From NCBI GenBank assembly GCA_963681505.1, contig OY811973.1, positions 5,738,128-5,802,127 on the forward strand: a stretch of 64,000 nt of DNA, given 5' to 3'. The notes below the pieces were generated by a model. The model saw nothing but the letters and a program-made list of their open reading frames with translations, made no database searches and was not told where the DNA came from. This document shows positions 21,547 through 33,334 of the stretch, piece after piece (position 1 is the stretch's first letter; each line of letters starts with the position of its first letter). A program made the position numbers and the translations under genes. Origin of the DNA: Eunapius fragilis (Eukaryota; Porifera; Demospongiae; Spongillida; Spongillidae).

Positions 21547-22097
21547 AACTAATAATAACTGACTATAACGGCATCGTTTTAATGAAATTCATCTGAAAAT
21601 GGTGCGTTTTTTAAGCCTGACGTTTGGCAATGAGAATTCTAGTAGAAAAACGAGCTGTTACATTGTAAATATAGGCCCAAACGATGCACTAATCATTGTT
21701 TGGAACAACTGAGTGCTTCGTATAGCATGAACCGACCGCTTCGAAAAAAAAAAAAGCCTAATACTTTTAGTCTTAAAAAGCTACGTATCGGTCGAAAATA
21801 CACAAACGTTTTACCGGGTTCAGAATCTAGCTCGGCCAAATGATTTATGGGTTGGTACTTAACCCTTTGCCCGCCACGGGCATATATATATGCCCGTCTA
21901 GGTAGACCGCCACGGGCATATTTATATACATTTGCGGGTGGTACGTTTTTGTGCACTAGTTTTACGCATCTAGCTTACAGCGGTACATGATTTAGTTGGA
22001 ACACGGTCGATAATAGCTATCTTACGCGTCAGCAAGCGCGCAAAGCCAGCTGCTACACTTCGTTGGCCCACGGAACGAGCAGATAGCTAAGCGAGCT

Positions 22098-22615
22098 TTG
22101 TTCAATGTAGACGCTGTAATTAGTATGCCCGATGACCCTATGAACGACGAGGAGTTGAGCGACGATGAATTTGGAGGGTATCTGCCATGCGAAGAGATGG
22201 AAACCTGTGAAGACCTAGTCCCGTGTGAGGAGATACCCAACCAGGAGTTCGATGTTTTCACTGACAACTTCATTTGCGACACTCCAGCTCGCATAGCTAC
22301 GTCCACCTACATCCAACAACCAGCTGCATCCACCACACAGCTATGCCCAACTATAACTACAACCACATCACATGATACACCACAAGGGCATGCATGCACT
22401 GTAGATATGGCTGGCAAATCTGTGCTGGACTTCAAGCTGCTGATAAATGATGAAATACTGTCAAGTATTGCAGACCACAAACCAATCTATATGCTGACCA
22501 GTACACCTGTAGCAACAACACCATGAAGCCAAAGTCCCGAGCATCAGCATGGAAGCAGGTACCTCACGATTCTGCAGAGGTGAAAAAATTTGTTGCCACA
22601 ATCATTGTGATGTTC
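22098..22615 (+). pseudogene. piggyBac transposase N-terminus, truncated
   Basis: The 142-codon frame (22098-22526) has an acidic start (DDPMNDEELSDDEFGGYLP), as in many PGBD proteins, and ends with VLDFKLLINDEILSSIADHK, the usual lead-in to the DDE_Tnp_1_7 domain. After a stop, a shifted frame reads ASAWKQVPHDSAEVKKFVA and TIIVM, matching the next W-x-x-V...E-x-K-x-F-(L/V) segment of the family. The 24-bp minisatellite then takes over at about 22612. All catalytic aspartates and the C-terminal Cys-rich finger are absent, so the element is non-autonomous. Confidence 0.7.
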
Positions 22616-24440
22616 CCCCCTTGCGCCTGAACCATGTTCCCCCCTTGCGTCACAACCATGTTCCCCCCTTGCGTCACAACCATGTTCCCCCCTTGCGTCA
22701 CGCCTATGTTCCCCCCTTGCGTCACAACCATGTTCCCCCCTTGCCTCACAACCATGTACCCCCCTTGCGTCACAACCATGTTCACCCCTTGCGTCACGAC
22801 CATGTTCCCCCCTTGCGCCTGAACCATGTTCCCCCCTTGCATCACAACCATGTACCCCCCTTGCGTCACAACCATGTTCCCCCCTTGCGTCACAACCATG
22901 TTCCCCCCTTGCGCCTGAACCATGTTCCCCCCTTGCATCACAACCATGTACCCCCCTTGCGTCACAACCATGTTCCCCCCTTGCGTCACAACCATGTTCC
23001 CCCCCTTGCGCCAGAACCATGTTCCCCCCTTGCGTCACAACCATGTTCCCCCCTTGCGCCTGAACCATGTTCCCCCCTTGCGTCACAACCATGTTCCCCC
23101 CTTGCGTCACAACCATGTTCCTCCCTTGCGCCTGAACCATGTTCCCCCCTTGCGTCACAACCATGTTCCCCCCTTGCGCCTGAACCATGTTCCTCCCTTG
23201 CGCCAGAACCATGTTTCCCCCTTGCATCACAACCATGTTCCTCCCTTGCGCCTGAACCATGTTCCCCCCCTTGCGTCACAACCATGTTCCCCCCTTGCGC
23301 CTGAACCATGTTCCCCCCTTGCGCCAGAACCATGTTCCCCCCTTTGCGTCACAACCATGTTCCCCCCTTGCGTCACAACCATGTTCCTCCCTTGCGCCTG
23401 AACCATGTTCCCCCCTTGCGTCACAACCATGTTCCCCCCTTGCGCCTGAACCATGTTCCTCCCTTGCGCCAGAACCATGTTTCCCCCTTGCGTCATGACC
23501 ATGTTCCTCCCTTGCGCCTGAACCATGTTCCTCCCTTGCACCAGAACCATGTTCCCCCCTTGCGTCACAACCATGTTCCTCCCTTGCGTCACAACCATGT
23601 TCCCCCCTTGCGTCACAACCATGTTCCTCCCTTGCGCCTGAACCATGTTCCCCCCTTGCGTCACAACCATGTTCCCCCCTTGCGTCACAACCATGCTCCT
23701 CCCTTGCGCCTGAACCATGTTCCCCCCTTGCATCACAACCATGTTCCTCCCTTGCGCCAGAACCATGTTTCCCCCTTGCGTCACAACCATGTTCCCCCCT
23801 TGCGTCATGACCATGTTCCTCCCTTGCGCCTGAACCATGTTCCTCCCTTGCACCAGAACCATGTCCCCCCTTGCGCCAGAACCATGTTCCTCCCTTGCGC
23901 CTGAACCATGTTCCCCCCTTGCATCACAACCATGTACCCCCCTTGAGCCAGAACCATGTTCCCCCCTTGCGTCACAACCATGTTCCTCCCTTGCGCCTGA
24001 ACCATGTTCCTCCCTTGCACCAGAACCATGTCCCCCCTTGCGCCAGAACCATGTTCCCCCCTTGCGTCACAACCATGTTCCTCCCTTGCGTCACAACCAT
24101 GTTCCCCCCTTGCGTCACAACCATGTTCCTCCCTTGCGCCTGAACCATGTTCCCCCCTTGCGTCACAACCATGTTCCCCCCTTGCGTCACAACCATGCTC
24201 CTCCCTTGCGCCTGAACCATGTTCCCCCCTTGCATCACAACCATGTACCCCCCTTGAGCCAGAACCATGTTCCCCCCTTGCGTCACAACCATATTCCCCC
24301 CTTGCGTCACAACCATGTTCACCCCTTGCAGCTGAACCATGTTCCCCCCTTGTGTCACACCTATGTTCCCCCCTTGCATCACAACCATGTACCCCCCTTG
24401 AGCCAGAACCATGTTCCCCCCTTGCGCCAGAAACATGTTC
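22612..24440. repeat. 24-bp minisatellite, about 75 copies
   Basis: The unit is close to TTGCGTCACAACCATGTTCC plus CCCC. Variants differ at two places: GTCACAAC, GCCTGAAC, GCCAGAAC or ATCACAAC, and CCCCCC or CTCCC. Variants recur in blocks of several units (for example, GCCTGAAC-CTCCC followed by ACCAGAAC at about 23510, 23830 and 24000), so there is a higher-order pattern. The length is a multiple of three, so most frames on both strands stay open as 8-residue repeats (VPPLRHNH, MFPPCVTT, MVVTQGGN). These frames are not evidence of genes. Confidence 0.95.
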
Positions 24441-25340
24441 CCTACTTGCACAACACCCATGCTCACACCAACACAACTCCCATCTTCCCTCCTGACACCA
24501 CACCCATACTCAGGTACCTTCCTTACTTCACTATGATTTTTACCCTTTAGATTACAATGGTAGGTAAAATAACAACCGTACGATTTATGACACTTGATAC
24601 TGTACCGTATATAACTTACTATTCCTTTCGCGATGTGCTTTCTCTTCGTTTCCATTTGATGCGCATCTTATCGCACAGCTGGCATGTTAGTGAGTATGGC
24701 TGAAGTGGTCAAGCGCTAATAGCAAAAGTCGAACGCATGTAGAAAGACAAAACAAGTCATAGAATGACCGGCCGTGACAATATAGTCGTCCGGATTACCT
24801 TAGCAGCACTGCCAATTCACGAACATTTGAAGCGACCTGAACGCGACGTTCCAAGCATCACAAAAATCGAGCGGAAAGAGTTCAAATACCACAATCGGGA
24901 TAGTAGAATCCCTTTCTGACTCACATGAGGAAGATTAGCTCGATTGTACGCGCCGTTTTGAAGAAAAGGCCCACGGCGCAAACGATACGCTCGAATAATG
25001 AAATTCAATTTACAGCTCTGGCGTATGGCATAATTATTGTAACAACATCCGGTTACGTCAAAGGGTTAAGCTACATCCCAATAATCATCCTGATCCGTTA
25101 TCCCCGAGTGAAGTACGGAGCAAAAATCAGTTGACAAGACCGGGGTCACTGAAAACGAAAGTGGTAGAACGTGATAATCCCGTGATGCACCACTTTTTGG
25201 ACCACATGTTAACAAGTGTTTAGCCTGTGCAACTGTGCAGTTAGATTTTCAATATCGCATGTGGCTATTGTTTTAAATTCAAGTAAACATTAAATCAATG
25301 CCAATTTTTTTTTCGTTCAACTATCACGATCTCCGCTGTA

Positions 25341-26699
25341 AGTGCAGACATTTGTGATGAGAATTGTGTATGAACACCCCTCAATATAATACCACACAAT
25401 AGCAGTATAACAATGGTAAGGGTGAGCAGGGGTTTTTAATAAGGGGATGAGGAATACTGGATCTAAACTTTGAGTCCTGCTCCTGGTATCACATGTCATG
25501 AGGCTAGGGATTAGCACTTCATGCCTGCCTCAGCATGCTGATGCTTTGCTCCCAGATGTTACATTAACACCTATAACTGTTGACACAACACTTCAGCTCT
25601 AGCTGGCTTCTGACAATGTATGTCACACTTCATGACATGCTACAAGGTAGCGGAATAAGATGGCATAGCACTGTAATTCCAAACATAAATGCGTTCAAGA
25701 TTTTTTAAAGAGAAGGTTATGTGCAAAAGGTTATATGTGCAAATGTGTAATGCTTAGTATACATATAATTAGCATGTCAGCTTGCTTGGGGCATAGCGAT
25801 GCTGGCGTATATGTGCATAAACCTTCCACAACCAATATATAACATGTAAAAATTAAAATTAGTGTGTCCATATGCTGATTGATTGTCAAGAGATGGGGTA
25901 CTTGAGTTGAATTAGCGATGGTAGCATATGAACTGTTATGTCAAACTTAATCATGTATGCTATGCATATGGTACAGGATCTAATTGAGTGTAGTTATGTG
26001 TAGCTAACTTTTGCATTTTGGTGGAAGGTATCAAGCCTATACCTTATGCTAACTCTGATTCACAAGTTGTTATGTATAATCCACATGTGAGAAAACTACA
26101 AAGTATGAACTCATTACTCAGTGACAATTGGAATAATCATCACCCAAAAAAGTATGAGGACTTAATGCAACCATAGTTAACACGTCCAATTGAAGCCTCA
26201 CTTCGGGTTTGATAAGCCAACTATTTTTACTTTCCCACCAATGAGCATATGGAGAAATGGCCCATACATCGGCGGTCATCTTGCATTTTTATTTCAAATT
26301 GAATTCTAAATAAACTCAGAAAATACTAAAAATTGGGCTGAATTCAAATTTTATTTTTCATTGCGTTGTAAGTATGCAACGTTATACAAAAATCAAGACA
26401 AAAATTTAATTACTATCGCAGGTAATTATAATATTCAACACTCCCGTTAGCTTCAATAACTACAATAAGCAGCATTTCGTTAATAAACTCGTGCATGTAT
26501 CCAGGCCAGCCCCACCCCATCCGACGAGGGGTGGATGCGCATCAATTAGCACATAGACGGCCAACCACATTTTGTAAAGGTGGGTTATGTACAATTGCGG
26601 ATTGTTACTAAGTGCAGAATGGCACATTGTTACTGTTACAGAAGTGGCGGATATAGTACACGCCACGTTCGCTAGTTGTAACTTAACGCGCTGACACCT
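25341..26699. other. Stretch with no gene recognised
   Basis: AT-rich sequence without a convincing exon, element end or tandem repeat. The next open frame (26700-26939, +) has a donor-like GGTGAGT after AAAGGAAC, but no recognised product. Confidence 0.5.
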
Positions 26700-27182
26700 A
26701 TGGGGGCCGGGGACTGCGATCGCATACTGTACTCCTTCCAGCCAATCAATTTGCTCCCCCATAATTCAGGAACGGCCACAATCATGACCTCATCCTTTGA
26801 TATCAACCTGTTCGTATTGTACTGTCTGAAAATAGCCGTATTAAAAGTTAGGAGCGCATATTCGTATGGGCCTAATAGGGGTGGTCCGTGCTACATGTAT
26901 ATGAAAGGAACGGTGAGTCTCAAATTATTTAATGCTTGAGTATCCTTTTTGCTTATGTGTCTTGTGGCTTCTTGGGGTGCATAAATTTGTATATACATGT
27001 ATGCTGTGCTCTTTACATCTACCATTGTATGGTGCTTGGGTTTTAGCATACTGGCTTTATCTCCTGGGAAACATCAGCTAGTATGACTTCAGGCAACATG
27101 GCCACCATGTGATCAAGCATACAGGTGAGTTTTAATGTTGTCCTGCACAGTATTATACTCACCATCACACACATAACAGCTC

Positions 27183-27497
27183 TAGGCGGATCCAGGGGGG
27201 GGGGGGGGTTTGGGGGTTGCAACCCCCCCTTTCATATATGGTAACGCCCCCTCTTCTGTAAAAACAGCCCCTCTTCCTTCCCCGCTGTTTGTATCGGGCC
27301 TGAAGCGCTGGACAGTACCCCCCCCCCCCTCCGCTTTTCGTATCAGGCCTTAAATGGACAGCACCCCCCCCCCCCCCCCCGCTTTTTGTATCAGGCCTGA
27401 AGCGGACAGCACCCCCCCCCCCCCCCCCCCCCCCCCCCCGCTTTTCGTATCGTGGGTCTCAACCCCCCCTTTTGGAAAACCCTGTAACCGCCCCTGT
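27183..27497. mobile_element. hAT-like non-autonomous element with C-rich repeats
   Basis: The left edge is AGGCGGATCCAGGGGG and the right edge CCTGTAACCGCCCCTG. Between them are units of a long C run followed by GCTTTTCGTATCAGGCC. This is the same unit as at 11799-12256 in reverse. No direct repeat at the ends could be fixed. Confidence 0.55.
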
Positions 27498-28880
27498 ATA
27501 ACCCACAGATACTAACAAGTGTGCACTCCCATGGGTGCCCCCAGCTTTTCTAGAAGGGGGGGGGGGGCAGAGGGGAGGGGAGGGGCACCAATTATAGGGC
27601 AGTGGCGGCAGAGCAATAAAAAAAGTGATACGGCGGACTGGGGGGGGTGGGGGGGGGGGGGGGTGGAAAGAGGGTCTTCAATATATGAGCAGGGGTGTAA
27701 CATAAAAAGTGCTACGGCGTTCGCCGTACTTGCCGTAGTGTCAGCGCCGCCTATGTAGGGAGGTGGGCAGGGGGGAGGCGCATGTAAGTAGAAATCAATA
27801 CTGGGACAGGGGTTAAATTATTTAACAAGCATTTATTACAAGGGGTTGGGGGTGGGGCGCCATTGAGTCTCAAAAGGGGGGGGGGGGTGCCCATGACTCA
27901 AAACACAGTCACACTCAGAATTCTATATTACTCACCCAACACATCAAATAACATTTTTCACCCCCAACATGAGTGTACACTCCCAGCATACACAACTAAA
28001 TGACCTCCCATCAGCATACACACCCAACTCATATTCTCCACCAACCACATACCAGTACACACTAGCAACAATGTGCACATTCCCAATGACCCTACACACC
28101 AGCATAGTTTCATTGATGAGGCGGGAGTGCCCCACACCTCCCATATTTTTGCCCCCTCTTGGCAATGAAGGGATAACAAGTGACACAACCCATGCACATA
28201 ATTGGCTCGCTTGGTATAAAGTCCTCCTAAAAGTTTCAACTTAACATTTGTCTCCCCCCCCCCCCCCCCACTGATGTTTTTTCTCGGTGATGGATTGTGT
28301 CACCTGTTATCCCTTAATAACAGCATGTACACACCAGGTTACCCCACAGGCACACCAGCACCCTAGCGTATAGCTGGCCAACCACCTAGCCTACAGATCA
28401 TTAGACCAACATGAGTTTAAATTCACACACACACATACACACACACATACACACACACACACACACTACACATCACACACTAGAACAGTGAGCATAACAG
28501 TGAACACTACCAGTCCCACACATGGGGTTTCTTTGATAAAAACCTTAGAGGGGGAATTTTAAAAATTCGTTGCTAAGGCAACTCTGAGGTTATATCACTT
28601 ATTGCCGAGGGGCAACAATATGGCATGCACCCCATACACCAACTCATATGTACTACATGTAACAACAAGATAACATATGCAGTTCCCTTCATACATGTAC
28701 CCATAATTCTGCCTTACATTTGTTCTTAGCCTACCCCTATCAGAGGTCATCTGCCCAACATAAAGGGGTAGTGATCAACAGGATAGGCTAAGAACACTAA
28801 CCGTTCTTTTTATTTATTTTTCCTACTCCACATGAAATGCTCCCTAGATGGCTGTATGGTCAATGTGATATAGCCAGCAT
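27498..28880. other. Low-complexity stretch, no gene
   Basis: It holds G runs (27557-27570, 27640-27662, 27877-27888), a C run (about 28254-28269), a CA microsatellite (28423-28466) and a small hairpin (28721-28796; arms TGTTCTTAGCCTA and complement). No coding exon is supported. Confidence 0.6.
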
Positions 28881-29111
28881 GACAAAAAGCTTCAGCAACA
28901 ACTCAAATAGAAGGGACATTGCAGGCTTTGTGTGGTCCTCAAGTAGCTACAAGGCTCTACAGACTTCATGTGATGCATGCATGTAGATTTGTGGTGTGCT
29001 TGGCATTTGTATTTGGTGGTGTAAGAACTGTATGTGTGAATGTGGATAGTTGCTGGTATTGATGGACTTGCTGAAAGCAGACAGGAGGCTTGGTCTTTTA
29101 GATAAGAACTA

Positions 29112-30255
29112 AGGTAAACTGCCATATTAGAACAGGTTGGCCTTATTGGAACAGGGGGGGGGTCAGAATAACCGCAGCCTATAACCACAGTTGATAATAC
29201 CCTTTAGCGAACTACGCCCCTAAGTAGTTAATTTGTTTTTACGTACGTACGAAAGCTAGTTAGTAAACCTCTTAAATGGCTGGCAGCGAAAGGGAAAGCG
29301 CCTATCCCAGTTAATAGTAAAGATGTCACGATGGACTTATGTAAACGATATCGCTCCGCAGAACCGACCCGTTCGTGGGGTCAAAGGAAGTAGGCCTACC
29401 ATTTGGTAAATATAAGGCCAAACTGCAGTGCCCAGGACACGTCACCACTGATCTGAACGCCATAAAAATCATACCGATTGTGTACCCGATATAAGCGCAT
29501 CTATCAATAATTTTCCAATAGTATTTATTACAATAATTTAACCAAGTATAGGTAAACAAGTTTTGTTTTGCTGAATTCCAGCGATTCTCAGGGGGCTGTA
29601 GAAGAGGTAGGGATTTGAAACTCATTCTTTCTTGTGTAGATTTGTGTTATAACCGTAACTTAGCGATGCCAATTTCCACCATGCAAGCTATGGCTCATTT
29701 AGTACTCACTTCCGGTAATTTTCAATGGAGGTCACGAAGCCTCTCTTTGACTTGAAGTAGCTCTTCCGCGTAACCACTTATAACAAAGTTTTAAGCTTAA
29801 AATCGATGTCTCATGACTTATGAATAGAAAGATGGGGAAAAGGAGGGCTTTTGCTAGCTCTTGCAATGCATGGCGTTTTTAAAATCACTACCCCTCGAAC
29901 TAACAAAAAGTGACATAGTTGCCGACAGAGAACGCAAATCTATTTTTTTGTGTGTTTAGAACTTCACTTCGAATACTTCTAGATATGTTGGCGGCGTTGC
30001 TGGTTGTCTGTACGATTGAAACTATTAAAAAAGCTACGACACACCCCCCTGTTCTAATTTGGCACTCATCGCGAACCCCCCCCCCTCAGAGGTGCGAGTG
30101 GATATACAAAACGAAAGGTGCTGGAAAACTTTTAAAACGATGGTATGGTGCGCACCCATCAGTAGTGACACTTGGTGGTGTTAAAACGTCCTCCAGACGA
30201 TGCGTTTGGCTTGTACGGTCCGTTTAAAAACCGGTTCTAATATGGCAGCTTACCT
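29112..30255. mobile_element. Non-autonomous DNA transposon, 1.1 kb
   Basis: The ends are AGGTAAACTGCCATATTAGA and, inverted, AGGTAAGCTGCCATATTAGA. TA lies on each side (29110-29111, 30256-30257). A second inner inverted pair contains CCCCCCTGTTC (about 29140-29160 and 30040-30055). Two open frames of about 100 codons inside (29326-29625 -, 29919-30227 +) resemble no transposase, so it is probably non-autonomous. The superfamily is not clear. Confidence 0.7.
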
Positions 30256-30873
30256 TATGTATATAGGTAGTTGTGGGTGATTATGTAAACTTTTCCTTCC
30301 CACTTTATAAAAACTGACCTGTTGAGTGTGTAGCAATACAGATGCCTGTACATGTAATAATATAACATCCAGCCATTTGGTCATATTTTTGCTGCTGAGT
30401 ATCCACATGTGTGAGGTGTACTGGTATGTCATCATAGTGTGTAGGTGATGGTCTGTGTACATGTGATGGTGTGTAGGTATGGGTGGCCTGGTAGGTTACA
30501 CTCTTGTCTGATCTGACGATACTGTGTAAGCCAAAAGTTGTAACGTTCGTACCTTGCATTATACATGTCTGTTTGCCGAGCCACATGTTCTAAGTAATTC
30601 CGTTCAAATAAATAGCTCCCGCACACACCCTACCAGTCTAGTAAAAAAAAAAAGTATCAACGCGCAAGAGCAGTTGATTTGATTAATAGTTACACGCAGC
30701 CAGATGTAACTTCGGTGGGTCTACTTCAAGCTTGGTGTACGATCGAACTAACCCACAGAACAGGATCCGTGATTATAAACACTCAACAACACACATGGGA
30801 GAGCATATATACAATGTTCAGAACTAGGACATTTGTTTTATATGAATAATAGGTGTTGCTTTGGATGGAGCAC

Positions 30874-31060
30874 CACATAACGAAAGTCAAAGAGCGTTGC
30901 AGAGTGTGTGGCCGCTTCTTGGTGGAGGCTAGGGAAAAGAAAACAAGGAGCTCATATACCTGCCAAGAGTTTGCAGCTCATTTGTACACTGTCTTTGCTG
31001 TTAACACCGGCAATTACATAGTTAACACTCACCCTCCTACCGTTGTAAAATTGTACAACC
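30874..31060 (+). CDS. Putative zinc-cluster exon
   Basis: The frame reads KERCRVCGRFLVEAREKKTR, then YTCQEFAAHLYTVFAVN and THPP. This has the C-x2-C ... C ... H-P-P spacing of a small zinc-binding module seen in some sponge and other animal proteins and in some transposon proteins. The following bases belong to an inverted repeat (about 31066-31290), so the frame is interrupted. I cannot name the protein. It may be a broken gene or an element fragment. Confidence 0.35.
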
Positions 31061-31184
31061 ATTGTTGTACAACCATCTGCGTTCTGCCACCATGTCCATC
31101 TTGGCAGTACACCAGACTTAAGCCGTCCGGCCAGTGGATGTATTCTCTCTCCCAATCGAGGACAAGTACATCCGCTGGCTGGGT

Positions 31185-31370
31185 ATGGCTTAGGTCTGGT
31201 GTACATAATGGTACTGCCTGACTCTACTCTCACTCCTGGAAGATGGGCACGATGGCAGAACTCAACATACACGTTATGCAGATGGTTGTGGCCATGCAGT
31301 GACAACATCACCACCCTGTTTACAAGTAGTAGCGCCAGGGCACAAAGAACATGAGGAGCCTCTAGCCATC
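31185..31370 (-). pseudogene. LINE endonuclease-domain fragment (degraded)
   Basis: On the - strand one frame reads TCKQGGDVVT, and an overlapping frame continues HNHLHNVYVEFCHRAHLPGV and RVESG. This matches TC(R/K)xGGDVV..HN.LRD and (C/L)HRAH..V.VE.G in the two better copies at 46258-47537 and 47793-48420. At least one frame change is present. The same bases also take part in an imperfect inverted repeat with 31066-31145. Confidence 0.5.
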
Positions 31371-32015
31371 TCCATCCCTAGCCACCATTGGATGGAGAAT
31401 TACAGTTCATTGGGTTCAAAGTTCAGGTCAAGACTAGGAGGTGTGACCAGTAGCCAGGATGCAGCATGAGGTGCTGACACAGAGAGGTGCCGAGCCTTGT
31501 CAGCAGGTGATGATGCTTTCAACAACAATGAGAACTGGTGGGTCCTCTAGTTTCTTTGACAGTATACCCTTTGGTGGACGGGTGAGGCTGTGATAGCATC
31601 CACAGAGATTACTTCAGACAGGGAGACTATGCCTTATATTTGTGTCCCATAAAACAAATATCAGTCCTAACAAGATCTGTTTATCACGTTTGGAAGCAAT
31701 TCATTACTTAAAACAAAAGATTACATATAATTAAGTGGCCAGAAAGCAATAGGCCCACACTAATGTATCACTAACTCCAATCCTAAATTAAAATTCAACT
31801 TGACTGTGACCTATTTTACATCTTGCAGCACTCTTTCAGGCGGGAACATGTCAAATAGTTCAAGAGCGCTGACACTGAATCACTAACATAGCTACACACG
31901 TGGTTCTTCATCAGTGAGTCTCTACAAGGCTGAGAAAACATGAAGGTCAAGAACATAGAATTTTATTTGTACATGTTTGTTTATGGTGCTATTGTTACTT
32001 CAAACGATCAATTGT

Positions 32016-32250
32016 ATACACATGCACACACATATGCATGTACAGACATACATAAAACACACACATACATACAAGTACACATGTGTACATAATACACATA
32101 CATGTGAAAACATACACAAATACATACATGTACACACATACATAAAACATGCACACATACATGTACACATGCACATAAAACACACACTGATACATACATT
32201 TTCACATATATACATGTACAAAAAACACATACATGTATGCACACATTTAT
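32016..32250. repeat. CA/CATACATGTA low-complexity repeat
   Basis: Alternating purine-pyrimidine ACACATACATGTACACA-type sequence. The Cys/Val/Met-rich frames on the - strand and His/Thr-rich frames on the + strand are repeat translation. The stretch 31371-32015 before it holds no recognised gene. Confidence 0.85.
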
Positions 32251-32398
32251 ATATATGGGACAGTTTCCAACAAAATTGCCCCTCAATATTCCCTTGCGTT
32301 TGAATAACTATAACTTCCGAACGGTTAAGGCTAATGACTTCTTATTCTCAACACTTCATAGTACACCATTTCTGTATGGTGAAATACATTTTGGGGTA

Positions 32399-32654
32399 TT
32401 GCAATGTGTGATACCCCACTAGGTTCAAACCCGCCAAATACTTTTCGGTTCTCCTATAATCAAATCACTTTTAAAATTCGGTTTGTGGGTAGAGAGGTTC
32501 CTGTACCTATCACGGCAAGTTATGTCCCGCTATATCAAGCGGGAAAATGTGCATGTAGGGACCTCTCTATTTGCAAACTGAATTTGAAGCGATTTGATTA
32601 CTCCTACTGAAAGTTATGGTAGGTTTGAACCCGGTGGGGTATTGGACGTTGCAA
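32399..32654. mobile_element. Hairpin MITE, 256 bp
   Basis: The ends are TTGCAATGTG and CACGTTGCAA-like sequence, with TA on each side (32397-32398, 32655-32656). Arms of about 110 bp contain ATACCCCAC, GGTTCAAACC, AATCAAATC and AGAGAGGT in inverted order. No coding capacity. Confidence 0.75.
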
Positions 32655-33223
32655 TACTGGGGAGTTAGGAAAGGCCATCAGTTTTACATTACCAAACTAA
32701 GGCTAAGGTTGATTTCAGCGATCTAGCCATGTGCATGCGCCCCCCCCCCCCCCCCCCAAATTCATATCCCGCCCCTCTGGTACCAATTGGATTATTCCAT
32801 TATTTAACTGTACACTCCTACAGATGACAACAATGGTGTCCATGGTGGGGGGTTGTGTTTAGAAACATGTCGATGTCGTTGTCCAGGGTTGCAAATATGT
32901 CCTGAGGGGGGTAGTATAAATGCCTGTCCCGGGGTGCTAGCAGATAAAACATAAGCTTGTACTTGGGGGGTGGGGGGGGGTGGGAGTGGTAGGGGTTAGC
33001 AGGTATAACATAAGCTTGTCCAGGGGAGATGTAACCAAAAAATAGAAGCTTGTCTGGGGGTATTAAAAAACTTAAGGTGGTTTTATATATTGTCCTGGGG
33101 GTTACGTTTGCAATTATTGTCATCTGTAGGTGTGTATGGTTAAATAATGGAATAGCCCAAAGCTGCCCCGCCCTCTCATACACAATCATGTGTATGGCAG
33201 ACTACTTAATTCCTATGCAGACA

Positions 33224-33334
33224 CTGGCGGACAGAGGGGAGCGGGGGGAATTAGGTCTGCAACCCGAGCACATCTCCCTTTGGTGTCTCTGTCCCTCCAA
33301 TCCCCCTTTAATTTAATTCTGGATCTGCCACTGG
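33224..33334. mobile_element. Very short hAT-like MITE (tentative)
   Basis: ACTGGCGGACAGAGGGG on the left and CTGGATCTGCCACTGG on the right form an imperfect terminal inverted repeat of the same CAGxGGCGGATCCAG type as 11799-12256. The short length and unclear flanking duplication make this tentative. Confidence 0.4.

Larger units (their letters stand above)
21863..25065. mobile_element. piggyBac-type element, 3.2 kb, inserted at TTAA
   Basis: The left end is CCCTTTGCCCGCC and the right end GACGTCAAAGGG-like (inverted CCCTTTGAC). TTAA is duplicated at 21859-21862 and 25066-25069. The other arm of the host element (near 18790) still has a single uninterrupted TTAA at the matching place, proving the insertion. 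Just inside the left end, GCCACGGGCATATATATATGC-like sequence forms a small inverted repeat. The coding part is reduced to the transposase N-terminus followed by a huge minisatellite. Confidence 0.85.
18516..25338. mobile_element. Tc1/mariner (IS630)-type transposon with 1-kb inverted repeats
   Basis: The ends read CAGTGGAGATCGTGATAGTT and, inverted, CAGCGGAGATCGTGATAGTT, with TA on each side (18514-18515, 25339-25340). The left arm is 18516 to about 19571. The right arm is about 21083-25338 and is split by the piggyBac-type element 21863-25065. Without that insert the element is about 3.6 kb. The arms are unusually long (about 1.05 kb; most Tc1 elements have 20-200 bp) and contain the first 150 codons of the transposase gene in both orientations. 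A few single-base differences separate the arms. Confidence 0.85.

Noticed and set aside
22612-24440. CRISPR-like array
   Set aside because: The repeats are directly adjacent 24-mers with no unique spacers, inside a eukaryotic transposon.
22544-24655. Many overlapping frames of 60-250 codons with octapeptide repeats
   Set aside because: The 24-bp unit keeps most frames open; none has independent support.
26700-26939. A first exon (79 codons with a GTGAGT donor) of a membrane protein
   Set aside because: No convincing second exon or known domain; splice-like sites of this quality occur by chance.
29919-30227. A 102-codon frame inside the TA-flanked element as its transposase
   Set aside because: No DDE motif or helix-turn-helix; too short.
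31977-32303. His/Thr-rich protein
   Set aside because: The sequence is CA/CATGTA low complexity.
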